From CAZMBI01 sp964564675 (GTDB taxonomy: Bacteria; Pseudomonadota; Alphaproteobacteria; Rickettsiales; UBA3002), in assembly GCA_964564675.1 (NCBI GenBank), contig CAZMBI010000016.1:1-39817 (forward strand): a stretch of DNA of 39,817 nucleotides, in the 5' to 3' direction. Below the pieces are notes generated by a model. That model was not told where the DNA came from, made no database searches, and worked only from the letters and a program-made list of their open reading frames with translations. Made by a program: the position numbers and the translations under genes. Positions 8,293 to 17,076 of this stretch are shown piece by piece (position 1 is the stretch's first letter; the number at the start of each line of letters is the position of its first letter).

Positions 8293-8310
8293 GGGCTCCG
8301 GGCAGCCCTT
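8293..8310 (+). terminator. Weak hairpin after the yajC-secD operon
   Basis: GGGCT (8293-8297) and AGCCC (8304-8308) can form a 5-bp stem with a 6-base loop directly after the operon's last stop codon. Only two T residues follow, so intrinsic termination is uncertain. Confidence 0.25.
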
Positions 8311-8389
8311 GCCGCCGGATTCCCGGATAGCTGAGGCCGCCGAATGCTGCTTTTTTATTAAAATCCAATGGACTAACCAACAAAAATGG

Positions 8390-8418
8390 TTGGCGTTGTG
8401 CGTTCGGGCCGCTATACT
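8390..8418 (+). promoter_or_regulatory. Candidate promoter of the SprA-like gene
   Basis: TTGGCG (8390-8395), a 17-base spacer and TATACT (8413-8418) form a reasonable sigma-70 promoter. An inverted repeat CCAAC-N7-GTTGG overlaps the -35 box and could be an operator; this is inference from symmetry only. Confidence 0.4.
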
Positions 8419-8467
8419 AATGTTAATTAATGTCCGCATGTAGCGGTATATCGAATGGAACGTATCC

Positions 8468-8872
8468 ATGGACAATTTAGCTGTCAGCGCCGCTTCGAAC
8501 GCGGCCAGCCTCTTTAACAGCCCGGCCGAGCGGGCCAAGCAGTCATTGCGGTTGGCCGATGCATCGGTACGTACGCAGGCTTCGCGCGCGGCAGCGCAGG
8601 CCGGCGCCGGGGCGATCAGCACCACGCAGCTTAATTACACGGTCGGTCCGGACGGGCAGCTTTATGCCACCTCGGCGGTGATTTCCACCTCCCAGCGAAC
8701 CCGGGGTGCCGACGATACAGCGTTACCGAACGGGCAGAATCTGCCACCGGCGCAGCCGTTATCGCTTGCCGATATCCAGCCGACGCGCGCCGGACTCACC
8801 CCCTCCGATGAAGCCATTGTCTTCGGTTCCCCGGAGTTTCAGGAAACACCCCGTCTCCAGCTTGCCGCTTGA
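8468..8872 (+). CDS. Small SprA-related hypothetical protein
   Basis: A 134-aa soluble protein without signal peptide or transmembrane segment. Residues 1-50 are Ala/Ser-rich and probably helical. Residues 57-73 read NYTVGPDGQLYATSAVI, which resembles the 'Y.VGPDGK.YAVGGEV' motif of the SprA-related putative metalloprotease family; the HExxH part of that family is absent. The C-terminal half is Pro/Thr-rich and likely unstructured. The family link is a weak motif match. The gene stands alone with its own candidate promoter, upstream of the ABC permease. Confidence 0.6.
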   Translation: MDNLAVSAASNAASLFNSPAERAKQSLRLADASVRTQASRAAAQAGAGAISTTQLNYTVGPDGQLYATSAVISTSQRTRGADDTALPNGQNLPPAQPLSLADIQPTRAGLTPSDEAIVFGSPEFQETPRLQLAA

Positions 8873-8985
8873 TTGTTCCACCGGCAGCACGTAGCTTGTG
8901 ATTTTGACTATTCCCCTTGCTGCTTTTCGCCCTTAAAAAGAGAGCAGGTGCGCATCGGCAATGGGGTGAGCCCAAAAGGATAGGC

Positions 8986-9753
8986 ATGTATATCAACTGG
9001 ATCGGAATGTGGACGCTGTATAAGCGCGAAGTCTGGCGTTTTATGAAAGTCTGGAATCAAACGCTGACCGCGCCCATGGTCACCACGCTGCTGTTTTTTA
9101 CCATTCTTACCATCGCCCTGGGCGGCGACCGCCGCGAGATCGGCACGCTGTCCTTTGAGATGTTCATCACGCCGGGGCTGATTATGATGGCGATTGTACA
9201 AAACGCGTTCGCCAACACGTCATCCTCGTTCATGCTGCAGAAAATCCAGGGCGTGATTATCGATCTGCTGATGCCACCGCTTTCCGCTGGCGAAATTACT
9301 TTCGCCATGACCATGGGCGGGGTCACGCGCGGGGTGCTGGTAGGCGTGGTGGTTTCCATCGCCATGTATCTGATTGTTTCCTATGAGCTGCACGACCCGC
9401 TGCTGGCCGCGTTTTATATCATTGCCGCCAGTGTGATGCTGGCGCTGCTGGGCATGCTGACCGGCATCTGGTCGCAGACATTTGATCAGCTGGCCGCCAT
9501 CACCAATTATGTCGTCACCCCGTTGTCGTTTTTGTCGGGGACGTTTTATTCCGTCACCTTTCTGCCGCCGATGTGGCAGTTCATCAGCCATTTCAATCCG
9601 TTTTACTATATGATCGACGGTTTCCGCTTTGCGGTGACCGGCTTTTGCGATGCCTCCATCCCGCTGGGCATGGGCGTGCTCATCGGCTGCAATATTGTGC
9701 TGTGGGTGCTGGTCCATGGGTTGCTGGCGCGAGGGTGGAGACTCAAAACATAA
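8986..9753 (+). CDS. ABC-2 type transporter permease
   Basis: A 255-aa integral membrane protein with about six hydrophobic segments, matching ABC-2 permeases of the YadH/NodJ type. Family signatures include 'FMKVWNQTLTAPMVTTLLFF' near the start, 'FITPGLIMMAIVQNAF' and the 'LSGTFYSVTFLPPMWQ' loop followed by 'NPFYYMIDGFR'. The ATG at 8986 is chosen because AAAAGGA precedes it and the upstream in-frame codons look non-coding. No ATP-binding subunit lies on either side, although such genes usually sit in a pair (yadG-yadH); the partner must be elsewhere. It converges with trpG across a strong hairpin. Confidence 0.9.
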   Translation: MYINWIGMWTLYKREVWRFMKVWNQTLTAPMVTTLLFFTILTIALGGDRREIGTLSFEMFITPGLIMMAIVQNAFANTSSSFMLQKIQGVIIDLLMPPLSAGEITFAMTMGGVTRGVLVGVVVSIAMYLIVSYELHDPLLAAFYIIAASVMLALLGMLTGIWSQTFDQLAAITNYVVTPLSFLSGTFYSVTFLPPMWQFISHFNPFYYMIDGFRFAVTGFCDASIPLGMGVLIGCNIVLWVLVHGLLARGWRLKT

Positions 9754-9754
9754 A

Positions 9755-9789
9755 CCCTTTCCCGTCGCGCGAAGCGCGGCGGGAGAGGG
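9755..9789. terminator. Strong 16-bp hairpin between convergent genes
   Basis: CCCTTTCCCGTCGCGC (9755-9770), loop GAA and the complementary right arm (9774-9789) form a 16-bp stem with a few G-U pairs. It fills the gap between the convergent permease stop (9753) and trpG stop (9792) and would block read-through both ways. The GCGAAGC turn is exceptionally stable. Its CCCTTTCCCG...GGGAGAGGG form resembles the palindrome found inside alaS, so it may belong to the same dispersed family. Confidence 0.6.
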
Positions 9790-9791
9790 GG

Positions 9792-10355
9792 TTACAATAA
9801 GTTCAAAAAATTCTTCAGCAGCGCATGGCCATGCTCCGAGGCAATGGATTCCGGGTGGAACTGCACGCCGTGGATGGGCAGCGTGCGATGCTGTAATCCC
9901 ATAAGGATATCCTCCGATTCCGCCGTCACCTCCAGACAATCGGGCACGCTCGCGCGCGCGACGATCAGCGAATGATAACGCGTGGCGGTGAAGGGCGTGG
10001 GCAGCCCCACGAAGACGCCCTGATGGCGGTGGGTAACCGCACTGGTCTTGCCGTGCATGGGCGGGGTGCGCACCACTGTGCCGCCGAATGCCTGGCCGAT
10101 TGCCTGATGGCCGAGACACACGCCCAGAATCGGCACGGTGCCGTTAGACTCACGGATGATGTTCAGGCAGATGCCCGCCTCGTCAGGTGTGGCGGGGCCC
10201 GGTGAGATGATGATGCCGGCCGGTTTTTTAGCCAGCAGTTGCGCCGGTCTGAACGCATCGTTGCGCACCACTTCCACCTCAGCGCCCAGTTCGCGTACGT
10301 AATGCACGAGGTTATAGGTGAAGCTGTCATAATTATCGATAAGGAGGATGGTCAT
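9792..10355 (-). CDS. trpG: Anthranilate synthase component II (glutamine amidotransferase)
   Basis: A 187-aa class I glutamine amidotransferase that supplies ammonia to TrpE for anthranilate formation. It opens with 'ILLIDNYDSFTYNLVHY'. The nucleophile Cys lies in 'GVCLGHQAIGQAFGG' and the His-Glu pair in 'VQFHPESI' near the C-terminus. The 'PGPATPDEAG' oxyanion region is present. PabA is nearly identical in sequence; adjacency to trpE favours TrpG, though one protein may serve both. It follows trpE by 75 bases without a clear Shine-Dalgarno. The usual next genes, trpD and trpC, are absent here. Confidence 0.93.
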   Translation of the reverse strand: MTILLIDNYDSFTYNLVHYVRELGAEVEVVRNDAFRPAQLLAKKPAGIIISPGPATPDEAGICLNIIRESNGTVPILGVCLGHQAIGQAFGGTVVRTPPMHGKTSAVTHRHQGVFVGLPTPFTATRYHSLIVARASVPDCLEVTAESEDILMGLQHRTLPIHGVQFHPESIASEHGHALLKNFLNLL

Positions 10356-10430
10356 AGATTTTGTCGTTAGCTATTGGGTGTTAGCGTTCAGGAAAACAGA
10401 ATATAAAGCTAAAACCTGTCACCTGAAACC

Positions 10431-11927
10431 TTATCCTGCAAAGCGCACTGCTTCTTCTGCCGCGCGCATGATGGCGCGGGCTTTGTTCACGGATTCGGCA
10501 TATTCCGCCGCCGGGTCGGAATCGGCGACGATACCACCGCCCGCCTGCGCATGAACCATCCCGTCCTTGACCAGCGCCGTGCGCAGATTGATGCACATAT
10601 CCATTGAGCCGCCGGCGGACAAATAGCCCGTGCCGCCGGCATAAAAGCCGCGGCGTGTGGGTTCCAGCTCATCGATGATTTCCATGGCGCGGATTTTCGG
10701 CGCACCGGACACCGTACCCGCCGGAAACCCCGCAATCAGCGCGTCAATCGCATCATAGCGCGGGTCAAGCGTCCCTTCGACATTGGAGACGATATGCATG
10801 ACATGGCTGTAGCGCTCAACAAGCATCTCCTGCGTGACCTTAACGGTGCCCGTCCGGGCGATGCGGCCGACATCGTTGCGCCCCAGATCAAGCAGCATCA
10901 GATGTTCGGCGATTTCCTTGTCATCGGCCAGCAGATCGGCTTCAAGCGCGGCATCCTCCGCGGCGTTTTTACCCCGGGGCCGGGTGCCGGCAATGGGGCG
11001 GATGGTGACCGTGCCATTGCGCAGGCGCACCAGAATCTCCGGTGACGAGCCCACCAGCGTGAACCCGCCGAAATGTAGATAAAACAAAAACGGCGAGGGG
11101 TTCAGCCGGCGCAGGGCGCGGTACAACGCAAAGGGCGGCGGCGTAAACGGCGCGGAAAAACGCTGCGACGGCACAACCTGGAAAACATCACCGGCGAGGA
11201 TATATTCTTTCGCCCGCGTTACCATGGCGTGATACTCGGCCTCGCTGATATTGGGCGTGAAGGTAAGCGGCGGCGTGTCTACCGGTTTATAATAGTGGCG
11301 CTGATCAAGCGGGCCCTGCAGTTGGGTCACAATGGTTTCGATATCGCAGCAGACTGTTTCATAGCTCACCCCGCGGTCGGCCCAGACCGGCGCGATGATA
11401 TAGACCACGCCATCCACCGAATCAAACACCAGTAAAATAGTCGGGCGTATGAAACAGCCGTCGGGAATTCCCAGCATGTCTGGATTGGCATCGGGCAGGC
11501 GCTCCATCAGCTTGACCATGTCATAGCCCAGATAGCCGATCAGCCCAGCGGCCATCGGCGGCAGGCCCGCCGGCAGATCCATGCGGATGGCGCGCGCCAG
11601 CTGGCGCAGCGAGCTTAAACTGTCTTCCCAGTCGGGTGCGAAACTGTCCTCGCTGAACGGCGGCTGGCGGCTGATTTCCGGTTTATTGCCCAGGCAGCGC
11701 CAGACCAGGTCGGGCTTAAGCCCGATGATCGAGTAGCGGCCGCGTACTTCGCCGCCTTCCACTGATTCGAGCAGGAAAGACGGCTCGCGGTCGTCCTTGA
11801 GCTTGAGCATGGTGGAGACCGGCGTTTCCAGATCGCTGACGAGTTTGGTCCACACTACCAGCGGCTGGCCCGCCGCGCGCGCGGCGGCGAAGCCTTCGGC
11901 ATCGGGTGTGATGCTCAGGCGGGACAT
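10431..11927 (-). CDS. trpE: Anthranilate synthase component I
   Basis: A 498-aa enzyme converting chorismate to anthranilate with TrpG, the first step of tryptophan synthesis. The N-terminal domain contains 'SFLLESVEGG' near residue 52; the LLES element is the tryptophan feedback site. The chorismate-binding domain has 'GDVFQVVPSQRF', 'IAGTRPRGKNAAEDAALE', 'LMLLDLGRNDVGRIA', 'FPAGTVSGAPKIRAMEIIDE' and 'AQAGGGIVADSDPAAEY'. The start at 11925-11927 (ATG) is supported by AAGGAGAG just upstream; an in-frame ATG 15 codons earlier is less likely. Order ppiD-trpE-trpG is common in alphaproteobacteria. Confidence 0.96.
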   Translation of the reverse strand: MSRLSITPDAEGFAAARAAGQPLVVWTKLVSDLETPVSTMLKLKDDREPSFLLESVEGGEVRGRYSIIGLKPDLVWRCLGNKPEISRQPPFSEDSFAPDWEDSLSSLRQLARAIRMDLPAGLPPMAAGLIGYLGYDMVKLMERLPDANPDMLGIPDGCFIRPTILLVFDSVDGVVYIIAPVWADRGVSYETVCCDIETIVTQLQGPLDQRHYYKPVDTPPLTFTPNISEAEYHAMVTRAKEYILAGDVFQVVPSQRFSAPFTPPPFALYRALRRLNPSPFLFYLHFGGFTLVGSSPEILVRLRNGTVTIRPIAGTRPRGKNAAEDAALEADLLADDKEIAEHLMLLDLGRNDVGRIARTGTVKVTQEMLVERYSHVMHIVSNVEGTLDPRYDAIDALIAGFPAGTVSGAPKIRAMEIIDELEPTRRGFYAGGTGYLSAGGSMDMCINLRTALVKDGMVHAQAGGGIVADSDPAAEYAESVNKARAIMRAAEEAVRFAG

Positions 11928-12050
11928 GCCTCTCTCCTTACCTTTTCCCGGAGGAAGAAGGAAGCCGCGCATGTGATGCGTAAAGCGGCGGGCAGTGCAA
12001 AGCAGGCCGGCAATGCCTGCTTCCGTGCGCCGGGCCGTGCGGATGACGCT

Positions 12051-13970
12051 TCACTGCTGTGCCTCCATGCCCCCCGGCATGATGGCGTTGATTTTGACAT
12101 CCACCTCATAAGCCTGCTTAAGGTGAGCCATATAAAGCGCCAGCACATCATTGCTCAGCTGGTTGGTAAGCTCCGTTTCCAGGGTTTGCAGCGCCTCATG
12201 CGTGGGTTTGGGCGCTTCGTTAACCGCCGTTACAATCCCGATCACATACTCACCGGAGGGCAGGGGATAAGCCCCGGTGGTTTTACCCTTGGTCAGGCGG
12301 AACAATTCCTTAACAAACCCGGAGGTAAGAATTTTGTCCTTGAGTTGCGAGGGATTGGCGACTGTATCATCCATGCGTTGTAACGGCCCGGAAGCATGCA
12401 GCGAATAGCCGGCAGCGCGGGCAGCGGCTTCGGGATTGGCGGTATCGGCTAGCATGGCGGCCGCCTCATCGGCCTGTTCGCGCAACGCCTGCCGTCGGTG
12501 TTGCTTACGGTACTGGGCTTCAACTTGCTTGCGCACCGCGTCAAACGGTTGCAGCGCCGACGGCGTGACCTCGCGTACCCCGACCATAAAATATTCACCG
12601 TTTTCCGCCAGCGACAACGGCGAGACTGCGCCCTGCTCAAGGGAAAAGCCAAGCTCCAGGACCTCCTCCTCAATGGGCGAAAGAGTCGGCACCAGTTGGT
12701 CATCCGAGGTGCCGTCCGCGGCTACCGAGTCCAGTGACATAATGGCAATGTCTTGGAGCCCGGCCTGTTTCAGGGCATCTTCAAGGCCGGCGCCGCCGGC
12801 GATCGCATCTTCGAGCCTGTTGGCCAGATCATTCATGGCCTCTTCCGAGCGCGCGCGGCGATATGCTTCGAGCAGGCGGTCTTTAGCCTCCTCAAAGCTC
12901 AGCTTTTTCTCGGGCTCGATCGCGGTGACGCGGAAAATATGCCAGCCGAAGTCGCTTTCCACCGGCTCGGATATCGCGTTTTCCTCCAGTGCAAACACGG
13001 TATCGACCACTGCGACCGGCAGTTCGCTTTTACCGATCGTGCCAAGGTCGATATTATCCGGATTAAGCACGCCATCATTGTCCCGCATGGTTGTCAGCGA
13101 CGCGCCCGGTTCCAGCTGCTCATGCAGCTTGGTAGCGGTTTCTTCATCAGCCAGCAGCAATTGTTCGACACCACGCATTTCCGGCTGGATAAATTCATCC
13201 GCTTGCGCCTCATAGCGTTCGCGTAGCAGCGTCTTGGACGGGCGGAGTCCCAGCGCCTCCAAGGCGGTCTCGACATCGAAATGCACATAACGGAAACTGC
13301 GTCGCTCCGGCGTGGTGTAGCGCATAGTATGTTGCTCATAAAGGCTGCGCAGCGTCTCTTCATCCGCGGTTTTCAAGGCGCCTGCTTCCGGCTCGTCGAT
13401 CAGAATCAGGCTGGCCTCAAGTGTTTCACCGCGTATGGCATGCATGGTTTTCACCATCGCTTCCGGCGGCGTGATGCCGGCGGAAATCGTATCGCGCAGC
13501 AAAGCGGTGCGTAAATCGTCGGCCAGGCGGCGCAGATATTCGCGCTCGCCCCAGCCGTTCTGGCGCAGCACGGTTTCAAACAGCTCGCGGTTAAAACTAC
13601 CGTCTTCCTGCTGGAACATCGGGTTGCGTGCGATATAAGTCGCCAGCGTTTCGCGCGAATAGCGCAGGCCGAGCGCTTCGGCTTCCTGCTCAAGCAAGAG
13701 GTTATCGACCAGGTTGGTCAACGCCTGCACCCGGAATTGCGGATCGGCCGCCAGTTCCGGAGTGATCTGCGCATAGCTGCGCTGCAGGCGATCCACCAGC
13801 ATATCAAGCTGGCGCTGGCTGATGGTTTCATCGCCGACGGTGGCCACCTCCGTCTCCCCCGAGCCGCGAAAGATATCACCAATCCCCCACACGGCGAAGG
13901 TCAGCACGATAAACCCAAGCAAGATTTTGGAGGCGAACCCTTTCGCCCATTCACGGAATCCGGTCAACAT
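12051..13970 (-). CDS. ppiD: PpiD-like peptidyl-prolyl isomerase (SurA N-domain, parvulin)
   Basis: A 639-aa membrane-anchored periplasmic folding factor. It has a short cytoplasmic N-terminus, one transmembrane helix (about residues 13-30, 'ASKILLGFIVLTFAVWGIGD') and a SurA-N-like helical chaperone region (about 45-240). A parvulin-type domain (about 260-350) ends in 'VESDFGWHIFRV', followed by a long C-terminal region with a second parvulin-like repeat. PpiD helps proteins leaving the Sec translocon. The ATG at 13970 matches the family start 'MLTGFREWAKG'; the open frame upstream to 14030 is unlike it. It is divergent from tpiA and upstream of trpE. Confidence 0.92.
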   Translation of the reverse strand: MLTGFREWAKGFASKILLGFIVLTFAVWGIGDIFRGSGETEVATVGDETISQRQLDMLVDRLQRSYAQITPELAADPQFRVQALTNLVDNLLLEQEAEALGLRYSRETLATYIARNPMFQQEDGSFNRELFETVLRQNGWGEREYLRRLADDLRTALLRDTISAGITPPEAMVKTMHAIRGETLEASLILIDEPEAGALKTADEETLRSLYEQHTMRYTTPERRSFRYVHFDVETALEALGLRPSKTLLRERYEAQADEFIQPEMRGVEQLLLADEETATKLHEQLEPGASLTTMRDNDGVLNPDNIDLGTIGKSELPVAVVDTVFALEENAISEPVESDFGWHIFRVTAIEPEKKLSFEEAKDRLLEAYRRARSEEAMNDLANRLEDAIAGGAGLEDALKQAGLQDIAIMSLDSVAADGTSDDQLVPTLSPIEEEVLELGFSLEQGAVSPLSLAENGEYFMVGVREVTPSALQPFDAVRKQVEAQYRKQHRRQALREQADEAAAMLADTANPEAAARAAGYSLHASGPLQRMDDTVANPSQLKDKILTSGFVKELFRLTKGKTTGAYPLPSGEYVIGIVTAVNEAPKPTHEALQTLETELTNQLSNDVLALYMAHLKQAYEVDVKINAIMPGGMEAQQ

Positions 13971-13977
13971 GCCTTTT

Positions 13978-14005
13978 GGTCTACACGAGCACTGCAAATT
14001 GTCAA
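13978..14005 (-). promoter_or_regulatory. Candidate ppiD promoter
   Basis: On the minus strand, TTGACA (14005-14000) and TAGACC (13983-13978) are 16 bases apart. Transcription 7 bases on would begin at or next to the ppiD ATG (13970), giving little or no leader. Confidence 0.4.
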
Positions 14006-14037
14006 AGTGCAATTGCCCGGATAGCCACAATGACCCG

Positions 14038-14066
14038 TTGTATCCCCGCCGGGCCTGTGCTAGCGT
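14038..14066 (+). promoter_or_regulatory. Candidate tpiA promoter
   Basis: TTGTAT (14038-14043), 17 bases, TAGCGT (14061-14066), then eight bases to the tpiA ATG at 14075. The match is moderate. No Shine-Dalgarno lies between, so a leaderless message is possible. Confidence 0.3.
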
Positions 14067-14074
14067 GCGCGGCT

Positions 14075-14800
14075 ATGACGGCACTGATCATCGCGAACTG
14101 GAAAATGCACAGCCCGAATCTCGCCGACTGGGCGGCCAACGTATCGCCGGCGGCGCTTGCCAGCGAAGCAGGGATCGTGCTGTGCCCGCCATTTACGCAA
14201 TTACTGGCTGCACAGATGCTGTGCGAACGCGCTGGACTGGCGCTTGGCGCGCAGGATTGCCACGCCGAAGAGCAGGGCGCGTTCACCGGCGACGTGTCGG
14301 CGGACATGCTCAAACGTGCGGGCTGCCATTACGTGATCGTCGGACATTCCGAGCGCCGCACGCATCACGGCGAAACCGACGCCATGGTCGCGGCCAAAGC
14401 CGAGCGCGCGCTGGCGCACGCATTGACACCGATCATCTGTATCGGCGAGTCGCTGGCGGAATATGAGGCGGGCGAGACGTTGCCCGTGCTTGAACGGCAG
14501 GTGGAGGCGTGTATTACGCCGCTTTTACGCTCCGCCTCCGAGGGGGAATCATTCGTTGTCGCCTACGAGCCCGTCTGGGCGATCGGTTCAGGCAAAACCC
14601 CGGGTAATGAGGAGATTACCGCCGCCCACGCCCAGATCAAAAAACACCTTGAGACGGCCCTGCCGGTGGTGTATGGAGGCTCGGTGAAACCGGCCAATGC
14701 GGCGGAGATATTAGGCCTCGAAGGTGTTGACGGCGTGCTCGTGGGCAGTGCCAGCCTGGCGGCGGAGGATTTTGCGGCGATCATTAATGCGGCACAATGA
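14075..14800 (+). CDS. tpiA: Triosephosphate isomerase
   Basis: A 241-aa glycolytic enzyme interconverting dihydroxyacetone phosphate and glyceraldehyde 3-phosphate. Catalytic residues are in place: Asn8 and Lys10 in 'IIANWKMH', the electrophilic His91 in 'VIVGHSERR', and the base Glu165 in 'AYEPVWAIGSGKTP', followed by the mobile phosphate loop. 'VVYGGSVKPANA' completes the phosphate site. The ATG at 14075 places the ANWKM motif at its usual distance from the N-terminus; the frame is open upstream to 13976 but those codons overlap the ppiD promoter. It heads the tpiA-secG-pyrG-kdsA-eno-ftsB-pdh series. Confidence 0.97.
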   Translation: MTALIIANWKMHSPNLADWAANVSPAALASEAGIVLCPPFTQLLAAQMLCERAGLALGAQDCHAEEQGAFTGDVSADMLKRAGCHYVIVGHSERRTHHGETDAMVAAKAERALAHALTPIICIGESLAEYEAGETLPVLERQVEACITPLLRSASEGESFVVAYEPVWAIGSGKTPGNEEITAAHAQIKKHLETALPVVYGGSVKPANAAEILGLEGVDGVLVGSASLAAEDFAAIINAAQ

Positions 14801-14865
14801 GGCGAACCGGCGATGAAGCGAATCGTGAGTAAGGGGCATCGCATCATCGTACCATCGGAGAAACC

Positions 14866-15348
14866 ATGGAACTGATCTTTTTAATTATTCAATTAATACT
14901 GGCAGCGGCGTTAATTGGCATCGTGCTGATGCAGCGCTCCAGCAGTGACGGCTTCGGCCTGGGCTCGGGTTCGGGCAGTAACTTTCTCTCTGGTCGCCAG
15001 AGCGCCAATTTCTTAACCCGCACCACCGCCGTGCTGGCCACCCTATTTATATTTAACAGCCTGTGGCTTGGGATAGTGGCCGCTAACAAATCCTCGACCA
15101 CGCTGGTCGATCAAATCGAGGCGCAAGTGCCCCGCGCGCAGGATGAGTCACCGACGCTGGAAACGGACCCGGCGCCCGTTCCCGCCACCGAAGGATCGGA
15201 CCAGGTTGACCCGGCGGTGCCGCAACCAAGCGGCGATGGCGCCGCGCCGCCCGCTTCGGATACACCGCAACCGCCGCAACCGGGCGGTGATGCAGCGCAG
15301 CCCGAGCAGTCGCAATCGCCTACTCCGATCGTGCCGCGCGCGGAGTAA
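14866..15348 (+). CDS. secG: Preprotein translocase subunit SecG
   Basis: The small auxiliary subunit of the SecYEG channel. The 160-aa protein has two transmembrane helices (about 2-22 and 50-70) flanking the conserved 'VLMQRSSSDGFGLGSGSG' loop and 'FLTRTTAVLATLF'. The C-terminal 85 residues are a Pro/Gln/Asp-rich low-complexity extension, common in alphaproteobacterial SecG but absent from the E. coli protein. GGAGAAACC precedes the ATG. Gene order tpiA-secG-pyrG is typical of the class. Confidence 0.94.
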   Translation: MELIFLIIQLILAAALIGIVLMQRSSSDGFGLGSGSGSNFLSGRQSANFLTRTTAVLATLFIFNSLWLGIVAANKSSTTLVDQIEAQVPRAQDESPTLETDPAPVPATEGSDQVDPAVPQPSGDGAAPPASDTPQPPQPGGDAAQPEQSQSPTPIVPRAE

Positions 15349-15394
15349 TCCCGTGCGCTTTACGACAATACATCGCTGCCGTTTCATTTACTCC

Positions 15395-15423
15395 TTTCCA
15401 TCTTACGCAAAACCGTGTAATAC
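15395..15423 (+). promoter_or_regulatory. Candidate pyrG promoter
   Basis: TTTCCA (15395-15400), 17 bases, TAATAC (15418-15423), then nine bases to the pyrG ATG (15433). No ribosome binding site is visible before that ATG, so the message may be leaderless or nearly so. Confidence 0.35.
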
Positions 15424-15432
15424 CACACTCCC

Positions 15433-17076
15433 ATGACGCAATTTATTTTTATCACCGGCGGCGTGGTTTCCTCTCTTGGCAAAGGTCTGGCGGCGGCTTC
15501 ACTGGGCGCGCTGCTGCAGGCGCGCGGCTTCAAGGTCCGCCTGCGCAAGCTAGACCCGTATCTCAATATCGATCCCGGGACGATGAACCCGACTCAGCAC
15601 GGTGAAGTATTTGTCACCGATGATGGCGCCGAGACCGACCTCGATCTGGGCCATTACGAGCGCTTTACCGACGTCGATGCCAAAAAGACCGATAATGTCA
15701 CCACCGGGCAGATTTATTCGACGCTGCTTTCCAAAGAGCGCCGCGGCGATTATCTCGGCGGCACGGTGCAGGTGATCCCGCATGTCACCGACCTGATTAA
15801 GGATTTCATCCTCACCGATACCGAGCGTGAGGATTTCGTGCTCTGTGAAATCGGCGGCACGGTAGGAGATATCGAGGGCCTGCCGTTTTTCGAGACCATC
15901 CGTCAGCTACGCAACGAGCTGGGCTCGATGAAAGTATTGTTTATCCACGCCACGCTGGTGCCCTATATTGCCGCCGCCGGCGAGCTGAAAACCAAACCCA
16001 CTCAGCACTCGGTGAAAGAACTGCGCTCGATCGGCATTCAACCCGATATCCTGCTGTGCCGCGCCGACCGCGAAGTGCCTGCGTCCGAGCGGCGCAAGAT
16101 TGCGCTGTTTTGCAACATCAAAGAAGATAACGTGATTCAGGCGCTGGATGCGGACAGTATTTATAAAGTCCCGCGCCTGCTAAATGCCGAAGGGCTGGAC
16201 ACCCAGGTGCTGCGCCATTTCGGCATGCGCTCGAAGCAAAAGCTCAATTTAAGCAAATGGGATACCATCAATAAACGCATCGCCGAGCCCAAGGCGCAGG
16301 TGACGGTGGCGATGGTCGGCAAATATACCTCCATCGGCGATAGCTACAAATCACTCACCGAGGCACTGGATCATGCCGGGTTTGCCAATAAGGTCAAAGT
16401 CAACGTCAAATGGGTGAATGCGCGCGAATTCGAAAAATCGGATATCGCTAAAAAGCTGAAAGGGGTGGATGCGATTCTGGTGCCCGGCGGCTTCGGCGAG
16501 CACGGCGTGCCTGGCAAGATCAAGGCCGTGGCCTACGCGCGCGAGCACAACATCCCGTATCTGGGTATCTGTTTCGGCATGCAGATCGCGGTGATCGAAA
16601 TGGCGCGGCATATTCTGGGCATTCACGATGCCTATTCCACTGAATTCGGGCCGATTGAGATCTCCGATCCACGCGGGCCGTTGATCGGTCTGATGACCGA
16701 ATGGGCGCGCGGCAACGTGCTGGAAAAACGCGCCAAGGACGGCGATCTCGGCGGCACCATGCGGCTGGGCGCCTATGACTGTGAGTTGAAAACCGGCACG
16801 CTGGCGCATAAAACCTATGGCCGCAAGAAAATCTCCGAGCGCCACCGCCACCGCTACGAGGTCAATAACGCCTATATCGAGCCGTTTGAGAAGGCAGGCG
16901 TCATTTTCTCCGGCATGTCGCCGGGCGGCGTGCTGCCCGAAATCGTCGAACTGCCGCAAAGCAGCCATCCGTTCTTTCTCGGCGTGCAGTTCCATCCCGA
17001 ATTCAAATCCCGCCCCTATGATGCGCACCCGCTGTTTGCGGCGTATGTGAAAGCGGCGAAGGACAGGGGGAAGTGA
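15433..17076 (+). CDS. pyrG: CTP synthase
   Basis: A 547-aa cytoplasmic enzyme that aminates UTP to CTP using glutamine and ATP. The synthetase domain begins 'TQFIFITGGVVSSLGKG' with the P-loop around Gly16-Lys17-Gly18, followed by 'LDPYLNIDPGTMNPTQHGEV' and 'CEIGGTVGDIE'. The glutamine amidotransferase domain has nucleophile Cys380 in 'LGICFGMQ' and the His521-Glu523 pair in 'VQFHPEF'. Length is standard. The gene is intact, and its stop overlaps the first base pairs of the AT-rich HEPN-like insertion that separates it from kdsA. Confidence 0.98.
   Translation: MTQFIFITGGVVSSLGKGLAAASLGALLQARGFKVRLRKLDPYLNIDPGTMNPTQHGEVFVTDDGAETDLDLGHYERFTDVDAKKTDNVTTGQIYSTLLSKERRGDYLGGTVQVIPHVTDLIKDFILTDTEREDFVLCEIGGTVGDIEGLPFFETIRQLRNELGSMKVLFIHATLVPYIAAAGELKTKPTQHSVKELRSIGIQPDILLCRADREVPASERRKIALFCNIKEDNVIQALDADSIYKVPRLLNAEGLDTQVLRHFGMRSKQKLNLSKWDTINKRIAEPKAQVTVAMVGKYTSIGDSYKSLTEALDHAGFANKVKVNVKWVNAREFEKSDIAKKLKGVDAILVPGGFGEHGVPGKIKAVAYAREHNIPYLGICFGMQIAVIEMARHILGIHDAYSTEFGPIEISDPRGPLIGLMTEWARGNVLEKRAKDGDLGGTMRLGAYDCELKTGTLAHKTYGRKKISERHRHRYEVNNAYIEPFEKAGVIFSGMSPGGVLPEIVELPQSSHPFFLGVQFHPEFKSRPYDAHPLFAAYVKAAKDRGK

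Noticed and set aside
12436..13215. 259-codon Ser-rich frame antisense to ppiD
   Set aside because: Ser/Ala-rich composition is the typical complement of a GC-rich coding gene; no start signal.
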